Source: Amycolatopsis sp. 195334CR
GTDB taxonomy: Bacteria; Actinomycetota; Actinomycetes; Mycobacteriales; Pseudonocardiaceae
Direction of reading: 5' to 3'
NCBI RefSeq assembly: GCF_017309385.1
Contig: NZ_JAFJMJ010000002.1
Location: forward strand, 1,550,001-1,614,000
Length of the DNA: 64,000 nucleotides
Position numbers and translations under genes: made by a program. The stretch's first letter is position 1. Every line of letters starts with the position of its first letter. This document shows, piece by piece, positions 1-9,714 of the stretch. Under the pieces are notes generated by a model. It was not told the DNA's origin. It worked only from the letters and a program-made list of their open reading frames with translations, and did not search any database.

Positions 1-74
1 GTTCCTTCCACGTGGGTCGGTTCGTGCTGGTCGACCATTGAGACGCGGAAGGCGCGCGAAACCTATCGGTGCCC

Positions 75-1352
75 TCAGGTGAGCGTCAGCGGCAATCCGA
101 ACGCGGGGAACAGGTGCGGTTCGAACGCGGTGATCTCGGCGACCTTCCCGTCCTCGATCCGGAGCACGTCGAGCACCTGCGCCCGGTAGATCCGGGTGCC
201 GGGCCGCCGGACGTACCCGGCCGCCGCGGGCAGCCGGTTCGCCGTGGCCGGAAGGTGTTTCCAGGAACCGAAGTAGGTGGGGGAGGCGGGATCGAGGGAC
301 TGGCTGACGAACTCGAGCAGGGTGTCCCGGCCGGAGAACCACAGCGGGTTCGGCGGCATCGTGAGCAGCACGTCCTCGCGGAGGAGTTCGGCCATGGCGC
401 GGACGTCACCATCGCCGGTGGCGGCGGCCATGTAGCGCCGCAGGACCGCCTGCTCCTCTTCGGTCGGCGCGGTCGCTCGCGTCCAGTCGGCACGGCGTTC
501 CGGCAGCCGCTCGCGCAGGGTGGGCCGGGCGCGCTGGAGGGCGCTGGTGACCGAAGCGACGCTGGTTTCCAGCAGCTCGGCGGTTTCCGCGGCCTTCCAC
601 CCGAGCACGTCGTTGAGGATCACCACCGCCCGCTGCTTCGGCGGCAGGTGCTGGATGGCGGCGAGGAAGACCAGTTCCATCGTCTCCCTGGTCTCCGCGA
701 GCTCGTCGAGCTGGGCGTCGGGATAGGGCTGCAACCAGGGCAGGAACTGGGGTGGCCCGCCCAGTTGCTCGACGCCCGGCAGCTCGTCGTAGGGGAGCGG
801 GGCCCGTTTGTTGCGGCGCAGGAAGTCCAGGCAGGTGTTGGTGGCGATGCGGTAGAGCCACGCGCGGAAGCTGGACCGGCCTTCGAAGCCGTCACGGCCG
901 CGCCACGCCCGCAGGAAGGTCTCCTGGACCAGGTCCTCCGCGTCGTCGTAGGAGCCGACCATGCGGTAGCAGTGCACCCGCAGTTCCCGCTGGTGCTCCT
1001 CGATCCGGCCGGCGAAGGCGACCTCGTCCACGATTTCCGTCACCGGCTCCTCGGTGACGATTTGCTCCTCTTCCTTCGCCCGCAGCGTGAGCTGGGCGAT
1101 GCGCCGCAACCGGGCGACGGCCGAGGTCAGCTCGCTGAGATCGGCGGCGAAGGTGTCCGGAGGCTGGGGTGCCAGCCGGTTCGCCACCTGCCCGACCTCG
1201 GTGATCAGGGCCGTCACGTCGGGCGCGGGCGCGCGCCGCGACCGGTAGGCCTGCTGGCGGCAGGCAGCCGAGCAGTAGAGCGCCGTGCGCCCGCGCGCCC
1301 CCGGCTTCGGTGGCAGCGGGCGGCCGCAGTTCGCGCAGGCCGGTCCGGTCAT
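75..1352 (-). CDS. ECF RNA polymerase sigma factor with zinc-ribbon-like N-terminus and SnoaL-like C-terminus
   Basis: A 425-residue ECF sigma factor of the SigG-like, NTF2-tailed type. Residues C6, C9, C27 and C31 form a possible zinc-binding ribbon. Sigma region 2 lies at about 117-190 (HCYRMVGSYDDAEDLVQETF) and region 4 at about 235-285 (LPPKQRAVVILNDVLGWKAA). A SnoaL/NTF2-like domain ends the protein. I chose the ATG at 1352 because GGGGGAG lies 5 nt upstream; an upstream start would add 8 residues. NTF2-tailed ECFs often lack a classical anti-sigma factor and the tail modulates activity (family knowledge). No anti-sigma gene is adjacent. The inducing signal is unknown. Confidence 0.9.
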   Translation of the reverse strand: MTGPACANCGRPLPPKPGARGRTALYCSAACRQQAYRSRRAPAPDVTALITEVGQVANRLAPQPPDTFAADLSELTSAVARLRRIAQLTLRAKEEEQIVTEEPVTEIVDEVAFAGRIEEHQRELRVHCYRMVGSYDDAEDLVQETFLRAWRGRDGFEGRSSFRAWLYRIATNTCLDFLRRNKRAPLPYDELPGVEQLGGPPQFLPWLQPYPDAQLDELAETRETMELVFLAAIQHLPPKQRAVVILNDVLGWKAAETAELLETSVASVTSALQRARPTLRERLPERRADWTRATAPTEEEQAVLRRYMAAATGDGDVRAMAELLREDVLLTMPPNPLWFSGRDTLLEFVSQSLDPASPTYFGSWKHLPATANRLPAAAGYVRRPGTRIYRAQVLDVLRIEDGKVAEITAFEPHLFPAFGLPLTLT

Positions 1353-1414
1353 GGCAGCTCCCCCAGAAAACGTCACGCTCGATCGCGTTACGCATTCTTC
1401 TCCACGACCCTCTT

Positions 1415-1430
1415 GTATAACGACCTATAC
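1415..1430. promoter_or_regulatory. 16-bp palindrome upstream of the ECF sigma gene
   Basis: GTATAacgaccTATAC has perfect 5-bp arms. It lies 63-78 bp upstream of the sigma start and overlaps the stop codon of the upstream membrane-protein gene. It is the only AT-rich patch nearby, so it may be a promoter or operator. No bound factor can be named. Confidence 0.25.
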
Positions 1431-2030
1431 GCGGGCGCTCAGGCCCAGCCGGTGCAGTTCCCACCGGGCCAGTTCGGCGAGGACGTCGGGGTCCCGTTCC
1501 CGCCAGCCCTCGGTCACCTCGCCCGCGGCGGCCAGGCGCGGCAGGGGCTGGGTCACCAGCGCGCGCAGGGCCAGCAGGTCCCGGCCACCCGCACCGAGGC
1601 GGCGCAGGCGCGCGCCCGCGGTGGCCTTCCGGACGTACCGCACCCGCAGCGGCAGCCAGGTCACCAGCAGGAACAGCACCGGCAGGGCGATCAGCACCGC
1701 GGCCAGCCACCACGCCAGGTCCGTCACCGCCTCCACCTGCCACTGCCCGGCCTCGGCCAGCCGGGTGCCCGCGTCCGAACCGGTGTGCAGCGCGCCCGCC
1801 AGCGCCTCGCCGACCAGCGGGATGTCGTCGGCGTTGTCGGCGGCCGAATCGAAGGTGCCGCGCAGGCCGCCACCGGCGTTGATCAGCCCGTCACCGGGTG
1901 CGCGCAGGCGCATGACCTGCTCGTGCACCTCCATCGCCAGCCAGATCGCGAATCCGGTCAGCAACACCGCGAACAGATCGCTGAGCACCTGCAGGACCCA
2001 GCGGAACGGCCGATCGGCGTAGAGCTTCAT
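1425..2030 (-). CDS. Small membrane protein of unknown function
   Basis: 201 residues with two clear hydrophobic spans, about 10-30 ([20 protein letters not shown]) and about 105-130 ([17 protein letters not shown]). The region between them is hydrophilic and Gly/Asp-rich and probably lies outside the membrane. The C-terminal 70 residues are basic and probably cytoplasmic. The ATG at 2030 is the first one before the hydrophobic span; a longer ORF would only add low-complexity sequence overlapping the divergent Nudix gene. I do not recognise the family. It is followed by the sigma gene 72 bp away on the same strand. Confidence 0.75.
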   Translation of the reverse strand: MKLYADRPFRWVLQVLSDLFAVLLTGFAIWLAMEVHEQVMRLRAPGDGLINAGGGLRGTFDSAADNADDIPLVGEALAGALHTGSDAGTRLAEAGQWQVEAVTDLAWWLAAVLIALPVLFLLVTWLPLRVRYVRKATAGARLRRLGAGGRDLLALRALVTQPLPRLAAAGEVTEGWRERDPDVLAELARWELHRLGLSARV

Positions 2031-2121
2031 GCGGGGACACCTCGCAGCGGGGGACGGCAGGGGATGGGGAGTTACCCCCGCCGCCGGAAACCGAATCCTC
2101 GCCGTGCGCCAGAATGCGGTG

Positions 2122-2517
2122 ATGGGGACCGCGGAGAAGCACCTGGTGTACTGCTGGATCGAACGCGACGGCGAGGTGCTGTTCCTCCGCCGCACCGAAG
2201 GCACCTTCCACGGCGGCCGCTGGGAGTTGCCCGGCGGCACGGTCGAACCGGGCGAGCCGATGGAACAGGCCGCCGTGCGCGAGGCCGCCGAGGAGACCGG
2301 GCTGACCGTCCGCATCACCGGCGAGCGCAGCCACCACAGCTGGATGGACGTCACCGGCCGCGACCTGCGGGTGCACGCCCGGATCTACACCGCCGCCGAC
2401 AGCGCCGGTGATGTGGTGCTCAACCCCGCCGAACACCAGGACCACGCCTGGCTGGCGCCCGCGCGTGCCGCCGACCTGGACCTGTTGCCGCACGTGCGGG
2501 AGACGCTCACCCGCTGA
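2122..2517 (+). CDS. Nudix hydrolase
   Basis: 131 residues. The Nudix box is intact: [20 protein letters not shown] followed by ETGL fits GX5EX7REUXEEXGU. The family hydrolyses nucleoside diphosphates linked to another moiety, using Mg2+ held by the REXXEE glutamates. The fold starts at [18 protein letters not shown], so I place the start at the ATG at 2122; upstream in-frame codons give non-conserved sequence. The 3' end overlaps the convergent SARP gene by 11 bp. The substrate cannot be predicted; MutT-like housecleaning is the default. Confidence 0.88.
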   Translation: MGTAEKHLVYCWIERDGEVLFLRRTEGTFHGGRWELPGGTVEPGEPMEQAAVREAAEETGLTVRITGERSHHSWMDVTGRDLRVHARIYTAADSAGDVVLNPAEHQDHAWLAPARAADLDLLPHVRETLTR

Positions 2518-5206
2518 GCTTTTCGGGGGTCCGGGGGTCGTCCCCCGAGCGGACGGCGCTGAGTGCTGCGATGCCCTGGTCCGCGCGCGTTTCCTGGGCC
2601 AGGTAACCGATCCGGCGCGCGGTGTCGCGAGCGAGCCGGTGGTGCCGCCGCGCCGCCTCGGGATCACCGGTGGCGCGGCAGGCGGCGCCGAGGCTGTTCG
2701 CCGCCATGGTGAGCATCAGCGGGTGGTTCAGCCAGGTCAGGATCTCGCTCGCCCGCTCGGCTTCTTCCCTCGCCCGCGCGGGAAAACCCGCGGCGAGCAG
2801 GACTTCGGCGTGGTCGATTCGGCTCCACGCCTCGCCGAACGCGTAATCGAGATCGACCGCCTCCCGCACCGACCGTTCGGCCAGCGACAGCGCCTCGCCG
2901 GACCGTCCCAATCGCGCGAGCACCACGGCCTCCTGGGCGGTGCTCAGCACGGCACCCCGGTCGTCACCGATGCGCCGCCGGAGCTCGGTGGCACGGCGGG
3001 CGCAGGCGAGCGCTTGGTCGAGCTTGCCGAGCATTTCCTCGTTGTGGCTGGCATTCGCGAGGATCAGGCTGGTCAGCGCGTCGTCCTCGACGGCGAGCGC
3101 CAGCGCTTCCCGGTAGCAGTCACCGGCTTGGTCGTAACGGCTGAACATGCCGTGCAGCGCACCCAACCGGCTCAGCGCGCTCGCGCGATCGAGGTCCGAC
3201 CGTGCCACGCGCAGCCGTTCTTCGGCGCACGCCATGGCCGCGCCCAGATCACCGGATTCCCAGTGGGCGTCGGCGAGAAAGCCGAGGCTGTGCTGGATCG
3301 CGTCCGGGTCGTCGAGCCGGCGGGCCGCGGTGTGGCCCGCGAGCGCCACGGCCAGGAACTCCTCGCGACGGCCGCGTTGTTGCAGGTGCCCGGTGGCGTG
3401 CTCGGCGATCCGCCACGCGTGGTCGTAACGGGCTCGAGCCAGCGCGTGCTCGGTGACGGCGGCCAGGTTGCCGCCTTCCGCGGCGTACCAGTGTTCGTCG
3501 CCGCCTTCGCGGTAGTAGCCGAGCAGCCCGTCGCGCGCCAGAGCGGCTTCTCCGGGATCCGCGAGCCCGCGTGCGTGCTCGGCGAGCAGGTCGTGGAACC
3601 GGTAGCCACCGCGGTCGTGGGCGAGCAGGTGCGCGTCGAGCAGGTCCTCCAGCAGGCGTTCCGCATCCTTAGTGGACAGTCCGGCTAGCGCCGCCGCGGC
3701 GCCGGCGGTGAGCAGGGTGCCCGGATGTCCGCCCAGCAGCCGGAACATCCGGCGCTGCGCCTCGGTGAGGTCCTGATAGGACAGAGAGAACGCGGCGGCC
3801 ACGTCCCGGCTGCCCGCCCGCAGTTCGGGCAGCCGGTCGTGCGCGGAACCCAGTCGCTCGGCCAGTTCCCCGGCGGTCCACTGCGGACGGTGACGCAGGC
3901 GGGCCGCGGCGATCCGGATGGCCAGCGGCAGGAATCCGCACCGCTGCGCCACTCCGGCGTCCTCGCGTCCGGACACCGTGGTGAACAGCTCCGACGCGGT
4001 GCCGGGCGGCAGGAGGTCCAGTGAGACGGGCACCGCGGCGTCGAGCGCGGTGAGGTGGCGGCGGCTGGTGGCCAGTACCGCCACCGTGCCGGTGCCGGGC
4101 AGCAGCGGCCGCAGTTGCTCCTCGCTCGCCGCGTTGTCCAGCAGTACCAGCAACTTCCGGCCCGCCGTGCGTGCCCGCCACAGCGCCGCGCGGCCTTCGA
4201 GCCCGTCGGGGTGGCGGTTCGCGGGCACGCCCAGCTGGACCAGCAGCGCCTCCAGCGCGGCTTCCGGGCTCAGCGGCGAGCGGCCGGGGGTGTAGCCGTG
4301 CAGGTCGACGAACAGCTGCCCGTCACCGAAGGCGGGCGCGGCCAGATGGGCCGCGCGCACGGCGAGCGCGGTCTTGCCGATGCCCGCCATGCCGTCGACC
4401 ACCACCGGCGCGCCTTCCGGCAGCAGCGTCACCACCTGCTCGACCTCGTCCTCCCGACCGGTGAAGTCCGGCAGGTCGAAGGGCAGGTAGCACGGCCCGG
4501 CGCGATCCTCCGGCGGATCGCGCAACGCCTCCTCGTGCCGGGCCCGCAGCTTCGGGCCGGGTTCGACGCCCAGCTCCTCGACCAGCCGCCGCCGGGTCGA
4601 GGAGTACACGCGCAGCGCGTCGGCCTGCCGCCCGCCCTGCGTCAGCGCACGCATCAGCAGTCCGGCGAAACCCTCGCGCAACGGGTGTTCGGCAACGAGC
4701 GCGGTCAGTTCCGCCACCACATCGGCGCCCTCGTCCAGTTCGGCGGCCAGACAGAGCTCCACAGTGGACAAACGGCGCTCGGTCAGCCTGGCCACCGCGC
4801 CGTCGAGCGCGGCGCTGCCGACCCCGGCCAGTGCCGGGCCGTGCCAGCACGCCAGCGCCTCACGGTACTCACCGCGCTCGGCGTGCGCCTCGAATTCGCG
4901 GAGGTCGAGCCAGGGCGGGCGCAGCACGAACCCCGGCCCCTCGGCGGTGAGCACGTCCTCGGCGAACCCCGCGTCGAGCAGGGCGCGGCGCAGCGCGGTG
5001 GTCACGTTGCGGACCTGCCTGGTCGCGGTGGCCGGCGGCTCGCCGTCCCACACCACGTCGACCAGCCGCTCGACCGGCACCACCCGGCCGGCGTCGAGCA
5101 GCAGCGCGGCGAGGATCCGTTCCTGGCGCGGCCCGGCGGGCGGCGTGGACCGGCCCCCGGTGCACACGCGCACCGGCCCCAAGACCCGAAACCCCAGCGA
5201 TTCCAT
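2507..5206 (-). CDS. SARP/AfsR-family regulator: winged helix-BTAD-NB-ARC-TPR
   Basis: 899 residues. An OmpR-like DNA-binding domain (about 1-95, starting FRVLGPVRV) is followed by a BTAD helical domain (about 95-245), an NB-ARC ATPase with Walker A GMAGIGKT near 290 and Walker B LLVLLDNA, then C-terminal TPR-like helices. This is the large AfsR architecture, usually a transcriptional activator binding direct heptamer repeats. The ATG at 5206 begins the conserved domain; the longer ORF upstream runs through the promoter. The gene diverges from the secreted protein at 5313, and their shared upstream region carries 11-bp direct repeats. Target genes beyond that are unknown. Confidence 0.93.
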   Translation of the reverse strand: MESLGFRVLGPVRVCTGGRSTPPAGPRQERILAALLLDAGRVVPVERLVDVVWDGEPPATATRQVRNVTTALRRALLDAGFAEDVLTAEGPGFVLRPPWLDLREFEAHAERGEYREALACWHGPALAGVGSAALDGAVARLTERRLSTVELCLAAELDEGADVVAELTALVAEHPLREGFAGLLMRALTQGGRQADALRVYSSTRRRLVEELGVEPGPKLRARHEEALRDPPEDRAGPCYLPFDLPDFTGREDEVEQVVTLLPEGAPVVVDGMAGIGKTALAVRAAHLAAPAFGDGQLFVDLHGYTPGRSPLSPEAALEALLVQLGVPANRHPDGLEGRAALWRARTAGRKLLVLLDNAASEEQLRPLLPGTGTVAVLATSRRHLTALDAAVPVSLDLLPPGTASELFTTVSGREDAGVAQRCGFLPLAIRIAAARLRHRPQWTAGELAERLGSAHDRLPELRAGSRDVAAAFSLSYQDLTEAQRRMFRLLGGHPGTLLTAGAAAALAGLSTKDAERLLEDLLDAHLLAHDRGGYRFHDLLAEHARGLADPGEAALARDGLLGYYREGGDEHWYAAEGGNLAAVTEHALARARYDHAWRIAEHATGHLQQRGRREEFLAVALAGHTAARRLDDPDAIQHSLGFLADAHWESGDLGAAMACAEERLRVARSDLDRASALSRLGALHGMFSRYDQAGDCYREALALAVEDDALTSLILANASHNEEMLGKLDQALACARRATELRRRIGDDRGAVLSTAQEAVVLARLGRSGEALSLAERSVREAVDLDYAFGEAWSRIDHAEVLLAAGFPARAREEAERASEILTWLNHPLMLTMAANSLGAACRATGDPEAARRHHRLARDTARRIGYLAQETRADQGIAALSAVRSGDDPRTPEKLSG

Positions 5207-5236
5207 CGTCTCGCCAGCTAACCAGCTCGGCTGGGG

Positions 5237-5269
5237 CGATGCACGCGTGATGCGGAGGTGATGCACGGC
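5237..5269 (+). promoter_or_regulatory. Three 11-bp direct repeats: candidate SARP operator
   Basis: Units CGATGCACGCG (5237), TGATGCGGAGG (5248) and TGATGCACGGC (5259) follow each other exactly at an 11-bp period, with GATGC invariant. SARP activators are known to bind heptameric direct repeats spaced one helical turn (11 bp) apart, next to the -10 element. A weak -10-like CAGGCT sits at 5275-5280, the expected distance downstream, and points at the 5313 gene. The adjacent SARP gene is the obvious ligand. Binding is inferred. Confidence 0.6.
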
Positions 5270-5312
5270 CCCGGCAGGCTCAGCGCACCGAAGCCGGAAG
5301 ACGGAGGACAAA

Positions 5313-5795
5313 ATGCGCAAATGGGTGTCCGCGGTGCTGGCGACCGCGGCCGTGGGGGCGGTGGCGGGAGTCGCCTCGACGGCGACCGCGTCGGCGGGCG
5401 ACGAGCAGGCGGCGAACCAGGCCTGCCAGCGGGAGTTCGACCGCGCCGTGTGGGAGGACATGGACAGCTTCAACAAGCGGGACGAGGCCCGCTACCGGGC
5501 GATCATCCACCAGGACATGGTCACCGTCGGCCGCAAGGGCCAGCTGTTCATCGGCTACGAGGCCAACATCAACCCGGTGCTGGAGTCGTTCAAGCTGCCC
5601 TACGAGTGGTCCATGCCGTGGACGGTCACGCACACCGTGGTCAACGGCTGCAAGTCCGGATTCGCGCTGCTCGACGCCTACTACCAGGTGCCGTCGCAGA
5701 ACGTCAACCGGCACTACACGATCAGCCTGACCCTGGTGAAGGAACGGGGGAAGTGGCAGGTCATCAAGGACACCGTGACCGACGTGCTGCCCTAG
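5313..5795 (+). CDS. Secreted SnoaL/NTF2-like protein
   Basis: 160 residues with an N-terminal signal peptide (MRKW then a hydrophobic stretch ending TATASAG; cleavage near residue 28). The mature part looks like a one-domain NTF2/SnoaL fold: DMDSFNKRDEARYRAIIHQDM resembles the first helix and ERGKWQVIKDTV the last strands. Two cysteines, in NQACQREF and NGCKSGF, may form a disulfide. A strong RBS (GGAGGA) lies 4 nt before the ATG. The gene diverges from the SARP gene with the 11-bp repeats between them. Function is unknown; binding of a small ligand is plausible. The 3' end overlaps the TetR gene by 4 bp. Confidence 0.8.
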   Translation: MRKWVSAVLATAAVGAVAGVASTATASAGDEQAANQACQREFDRAVWEDMDSFNKRDEARYRAIIHQDMVTVGRKGQLFIGYEANINPVLESFKLPYEWSMPWTVTHTVVNGCKSGFALLDAYYQVPSQNVNRHYTISLTLVKERGKWQVIKDTVTDVLP

Positions 5796-6403
5796 AGGCT
5801 GAAGTCGCCGAGCAGGCTGGCCAGCATCAGGTTGGCGAAGTGGTGGCCGACCTGCTCGCCGGACAGCGGCCCGTCGTGGTGGTACCACTGGCCCAGCCGG
5901 TGGATGGCGCCGAAGTGGTACTGCACCACGACGTCGGCGGGCACGTCGGTGCGGAACAGGCCCGCGCGCTGGCCCTCGGCGACCAGCTCGCGGACCCGTT
6001 CGTGGTACCGGCGGCGCTCCGCGCGGACCTGGGCCACCTTCTGCTCGGGCAGCAGGTGCATCGACTGGAAGAAGACCACCGCCTCGTCCAGGTGGGCGAT
6101 GCTGGTGGCGACCACGTCCACCACGATCGCGTGGATGCGCTGCGGGAGGGGGAGGTCGGACGCGGCGATGGTCTCCATCCGCTGCGTCTGCACCCGCAGC
6201 ATCCGCGAGTAGATCTCGTTGAGCAGGTCGTCCTTCGAGTCGAAGTAGTGGTACAGCCCGCCCTTGGTCACCCCGGCCGCGAGCACGATCTCGCGGACCG
6301 AGGTGCCCTCGAAGCCCTTCTGCGCGAACAGCGTGGTCGCGGCGCGGAGCACCCGGTCGCGCACCGTGGAACCGGTGCCCGATTCGGCGGTGGTGCCGGT
6401 CAT
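5792..6403 (-). CDS. TetR-family repressor
   Basis: 203 residues. The N-terminal helix-turn-helix is TSVREIVLAAGVTKGGLYHYF, followed by the SKDDLL helix typical of TetR. The C-terminal ligand domain is all-helical. The ATG at 6403 follows AAAGGAG at 7 nt spacing. It lies 37 bp after the substrate-binding protein gene, last in the importer operon, so it probably controls that operon. The palindrome at 11253-11270 before the first operon gene is its likely operator. The ligand is unknown, perhaps the imported substrate or its CoA derivative. Confidence 0.9.
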   Translation of the reverse strand: MTGTTAESGTGSTVRDRVLRAATTLFAQKGFEGTSVREIVLAAGVTKGGLYHYFDSKDDLLNEIYSRMLRVQTQRMETIAASDLPLPQRIHAIVVDVVATSIAHLDEAVVFFQSMHLLPEQKVAQVRAERRRYHERVRELVAEGQRAGLFRTDVPADVVVQYHFGAIHRLGQWYHHDGPLSGEQVGHHFANLMLASLLGDFSL

Positions 6404-6440
6404 GCCGGGGCTCCTTTCCACGGTTGTAGATGATCACATG

Positions 6441-7760
6441 TTAGCTGGTACCACCGAACAGGTTGATTTCCTGCGGGGTTTTGCGCTGCAGGTTCGCCGG
6501 GGTGATCGGCCCGCTCTCCCGGTCGGTCACCATCGGCGGCTGGATCTCCGTGGTGGTGGTGTCCGGGTTGATCTTGAACACGAACGCGCCGGTGTAGCCG
6601 GAGTGCGACTGCTGCGTGTATCCGAAGGGGGTCAGGCCGGGGCCTTCCAGCGCACCGGAGCTCATCGCGTCCACGAGTTTCTGCCTGGTGAGGTCCCGGC
6701 CCGCCGCCTTGAGCGCCTGGGCGAAGGTGAACGCCTGGACCATGCCGAAGATCACCGTGTTGGTCAGCTGCTCGTTCGGGATGTACTTCTGGTGCACCTC
6801 GCGCAGCAGCTTGATCCACGGGTCGTCGGCGCGGCTGACGTCGGGCAGGTAGCCGGTGCCGACCAGGCCGTTGAGCAGCTGCGGCGCGGAGACCTCGGTG
6901 CCACCCCGCTTGCCGAACTCCTGGAGCAGCCCGGTCAGCGTGGCCGGGTCCGCGCCGATGCTGCTCACCACGAACTGGGCGCGGTAGCCGAGCTTCGCCG
7001 AGTTCAGGATGGACAGCGCGGTGAACGCGGGCACGCACGAGCAGACGATGACCTCGGCACCGGCGTCCCGCAGCGCGGAGATCTGCGGCACCACGTCGGT
7101 GTTGGCCGGGTCGTAGCCCTGCCGCGCCACCACCTGGTCGGCGATGAACTGGTCGAGGCCCTTCTGCGAGTCGCGGCCGACGTCGTCGTTCTGGTACATC
7201 AGGCCGACCTTCTTGCCGGCCAGGTTCTTCTTGATCCAGTCGCCCTGGATCTTGCCCTCGCGGGTGTAGTCCACCTGGTAGCCGAAGGTCATCGGGCTCT
7301 TGGCCGGGTCGTCCCACATCAGCGCACCGGAGGAGACCAGCAGGTCGGGCACCTTCTCGGTGTTGAGGAACTCGATCACCTTCGAGTGCGTCGGCGTGCC
7401 GAGCCCGCCGAGCAGCGCGAACACCTGGTCCTGCAGGACGAGCTTCTTGACCACCTCGACCGTGCGCGTCGGGTTGTAGCCGTCGTCCTCGACCCGGTAC
7501 TCGATCTTGCGGCCGTTCACCCCGCCGTTCTCGTTGATGTAGTCGAACATCGCCCGCGCGCCGACCGAGATCCGGCTGTAGCCCGGTGCCGCGGGCCCGG
7601 TCAGCGGCTGGTGCGTGCCGATCAGCACGCTGGTGTCGGTGACGCCCGGCGCCGCGGTGGCGTCGGCGGTGTCGCCGGTCTGCTGCTCACCCGCCCCGCT
7701 GCAGGAGGCCAGGGTCAGTGCCGCGACCAGCGCCGCCGCGACCGCCGTCGTTCTGTTCAT
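6441..7760 (-). CDS. ABC importer substrate-binding lipoprotein (LivK/amide type)
   Basis: 439 residues. The lipoprotein signal ends in the lipobox LASC (Cys near 20). The mature protein has the two-lobed type I periplasmic-binding fold: VLIGTHQPLTGPAAPGY, INENGGVNGRKIEYRVEDDG and VFALLGGLGTPTHSKV are typical of branched-chain amino acid or amide receptors. It is the fourth-step partner of the two permeases and two ATPases upstream and overlaps the LivM-like gene by 4 bp. In actinomycetes such receptors also bind aromatic or other carboxylates, so the substrate cannot be fixed from sequence. Confidence 0.92.
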   Translation of the reverse strand: MNRTTAVAAALVAALTLASCSGAGEQQTGDTADATAAPGVTDTSVLIGTHQPLTGPAAPGYSRISVGARAMFDYINENGGVNGRKIEYRVEDDGYNPTRTVEVVKKLVLQDQVFALLGGLGTPTHSKVIEFLNTEKVPDLLVSSGALMWDDPAKSPMTFGYQVDYTREGKIQGDWIKKNLAGKKVGLMYQNDDVGRDSQKGLDQFIADQVVARQGYDPANTDVVPQISALRDAGAEVIVCSCVPAFTALSILNSAKLGYRAQFVVSSIGADPATLTGLLQEFGKRGGTEVSAPQLLNGLVGTGYLPDVSRADDPWIKLLREVHQKYIPNEQLTNTVIFGMVQAFTFAQALKAAGRDLTRQKLVDAMSSGALEGPGLTPFGYTQQSHSGYTGAFVFKINPDTTTTEIQPPMVTDRESGPITPANLQRKTPQEINLFGGTS

Positions 7761-8833
7761 CGATGACCTTCTTCCGTGCGTCGGAGGCGCGTCCACAAAG
7801 CCCGGACCCCGCCCTGGATCCCTTGGGGGAAAGCGAGAACAACCACGATGAGCACCACGCCGTACACCGCGAGCGGCAGGTTGTTCGCGATGTCGGTGCC
7901 GAGGTCCAGCGCGTGCGTCAGGTCCTCCGACCACGCCTGGAAGTAGACCAGCGCGAGCGCGCCCCACAGCGCGCCCCACATGCTGCCGATGCCGCCGAGC
8001 ACCATCGCCGCGAGCAGGCTCAGCGAGAGCACCGGGGTGAACGAGCCCGGCGCGGCGGTGCCGAGCAGGAAGGCCTGCAGCCCGCCGGCCAGCCCGCCGC
8101 AGATCGCGCTGAGCACGAAGGCCAGGATCTTCGTCCGGCCGATGTGGATCCCGGCGAGTTCGGCGGAGACCTCGTCGTCGCGCACCGCGCGCAGCGTCCG
8201 GCCGAACCGCGAGCGGGTCAGGTTCGCCAGCACCACCAGCGCCAGCAGCACGGTGGTCCAGACCACCCAGGCCTGCCACTGCGGGGTGGGGATGGTGCCC
8301 GCCAGCGCGGCCGGGCGGCTGTTCGCCGTGAACGCCAGCCCGTTGCTGCCACCGAGCAGGTCGGGGAAGCGCTGGGTCACCGCGGGCAGGCCGACCGCGA
8401 GCGCGAGCGTGGCCCCGGCCAGGTACGGCCCGTGCAACCGGGCGGCGGCGGCCCCGGCGAGCGTGCCCGCCACCCCGCTCGCGGCCGCGGCCAGCAGGAG
8501 GTCGGCCCAGAACGGCAGGCTCGGCACGTGCAGCACCAGCAGGGCCACGGTGTAGGCGCCGATGAACATGAACGCGCCGTGCCCGAGCGAGACCTGCCCG
8601 TTGAACCCGGTGAGCAGGGTCAGCCCGGCCACCGCGATCAGGTAGTAACCGACGGTGGCCAGCCGGACGTTGGTGAACGGGTCGACCACGAAGGTCAACG
8701 CGACGATCACGGCGAGCGCGGCCAGCGCCAGCAGCAGGTGCCGGACCAGCGGCGGCAGCCCGGACGGGGTTCGGGCGGGGGCCCGTGTGCCGGGGGTGAG
8801 CCGGGCGGGCGGCGCGGTGGACTTCGCGGGCAT
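7757..8833 (-). CDS. LivM-like ABC permease
   Basis: 358 residues, about nine to ten membrane spans. The family signature LTGFNGQVSLGHGAFMFIGAY-type segment is present near residue 75 and LAGIHIGRTKILAFVLSA near 225; the latter marks the cytoplasmic loop that contacts the ATPases. The first 25 residues are a Pro/Ala-rich cytoplasmic tail. It starts 3 bp after the LivH-like gene and its stop overlaps the receptor start. It forms the heterodimeric pore with the LivH-like protein. Confidence 0.92.
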   Translation of the reverse strand: MPAKSTAPPARLTPGTRAPARTPSGLPPLVRHLLLALAALAVIVALTFVVDPFTNVRLATVGYYLIAVAGLTLLTGFNGQVSLGHGAFMFIGAYTVALLVLHVPSLPFWADLLLAAAASGVAGTLAGAAAARLHGPYLAGATLALAVGLPAVTQRFPDLLGGSNGLAFTANSRPAALAGTIPTPQWQAWVVWTTVLLALVVLANLTRSRFGRTLRAVRDDEVSAELAGIHIGRTKILAFVLSAICGGLAGGLQAFLLGTAAPGSFTPVLSLSLLAAMVLGGIGSMWGALWGALALVYFQAWSEDLTHALDLGTDIANNLPLAVYGVVLIVVVLAFPQGIQGGVRALWTRLRRTEEGHR

Positions 8834-8836
8834 GGG

Positions 8837-9688
8837 TCAGACCCTCCTGGCGACGGCGCGGCCGAACAGGCCGTTCGGGCGGAGTGCCAGTACCAGCACC
8901 AGGATCGCCAGCGCGGCGATGGTGACCAGTTCCGGCCCGAGGTAACCGGACACATAGGACAGTCCGATGCCGACGGCGAAGCCGCCGAGCACGGTGCCCG
9001 CCGGATTGTCCAGCCCGCCGATCACCGCGGCGGTCAGCGCGTAGACAAAAACCCCGTCCAGCACGGTGGGGAACAGGAACGGCGGGGTGGCCAGCAGCCC
9101 GGCCAGCGCGCCGACGGTGGCCGCCAGCGCCCAGCCGACGGTGAGCATCAGCCCGACCCGGACGCCGAGCATGCGGGCGACCTCCGGTTTGAACGCCGCC
9201 GCCCGCAGCCGCAGGCCGAGCGCGGTGAACCGGAACAGCACCAGGATGCCCGCCGCGGTGCCCAGCACCACCAGCACGGTGAACAGGTTCGAACTGGAGA
9301 ACAGGCCGCGGAAGTCGAAGGCGTAGGGGAAGGACTGCGGTTCGTTGGTCCAGATCATCCCGGACACCGCCTGCAGCACCATGAGCAGGCCGAGGGTGAC
9401 GATCACCGGGCTGAGCTCGGTGCGGTCGCGCAGCGGCCGGATCAGCAGCCGCTCGGTGAGCGCGCCCAGTATCGCGCCGGCGACCAGCGCGACGGCGAAG
9501 GCCAGCCAGTAGCTGCCGGTCGCCTTGTTCACCGAGTAGGCGAGGTAGGTGGAGATCAGCGCGAGCGCGGGCTGCGCGAAGTTGATCACCCGGGTGGCCC
9601 GGTAGATGATCACCAGCGACAGCCCCAGCGCGGCGTAGACGGCGCCGGTGGCGACACCGTTCACGGTCAGGGCCAGGAAACCGTTCAT
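8837..9688 (-). CDS. LivH-like ABC permease
   Basis: 283 residues, about eight membrane spans. Hallmarks are GVATGAVYAALGLSLVIIYR at the N-terminus, VINFAQPALALISTYLAY, and ALTAAVIGGLDNPAGTVLGG in the last third, which is the conserved LivH loop. Standard length for the family. It is encoded between the LivF-like ATPase (26 bp upstream) and the LivM-like permease, as in most Liv operons. Confidence 0.92.
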   Translation of the reverse strand: MNGFLALTVNGVATGAVYAALGLSLVIIYRATRVINFAQPALALISTYLAYSVNKATGSYWLAFAVALVAGAILGALTERLLIRPLRDRTELSPVIVTLGLLMVLQAVSGMIWTNEPQSFPYAFDFRGLFSSSNLFTVLVVLGTAAGILVLFRFTALGLRLRAAAFKPEVARMLGVRVGLMLTVGWALAATVGALAGLLATPPFLFPTVLDGVFVYALTAAVIGGLDNPAGTVLGGFAVGIGLSYVSGYLGPELVTIAALAILVLVLALRPNGLFGRAVARRV

Positions 9689-9714
9689 CGACTGCGGTTC
9701 CGTTCGGTCGGGGG

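Noticed and set aside
1-74. Left-edge sequence before the sigma gene stop
   Set aside because: Too short to judge; no start, stop or motif can be assigned.
69-2411. A 780-residue open frame on the plus strand
   Set aside because: Antisense to the sigma factor and membrane protein genes; composition is GC-driven and no motifs are seen.
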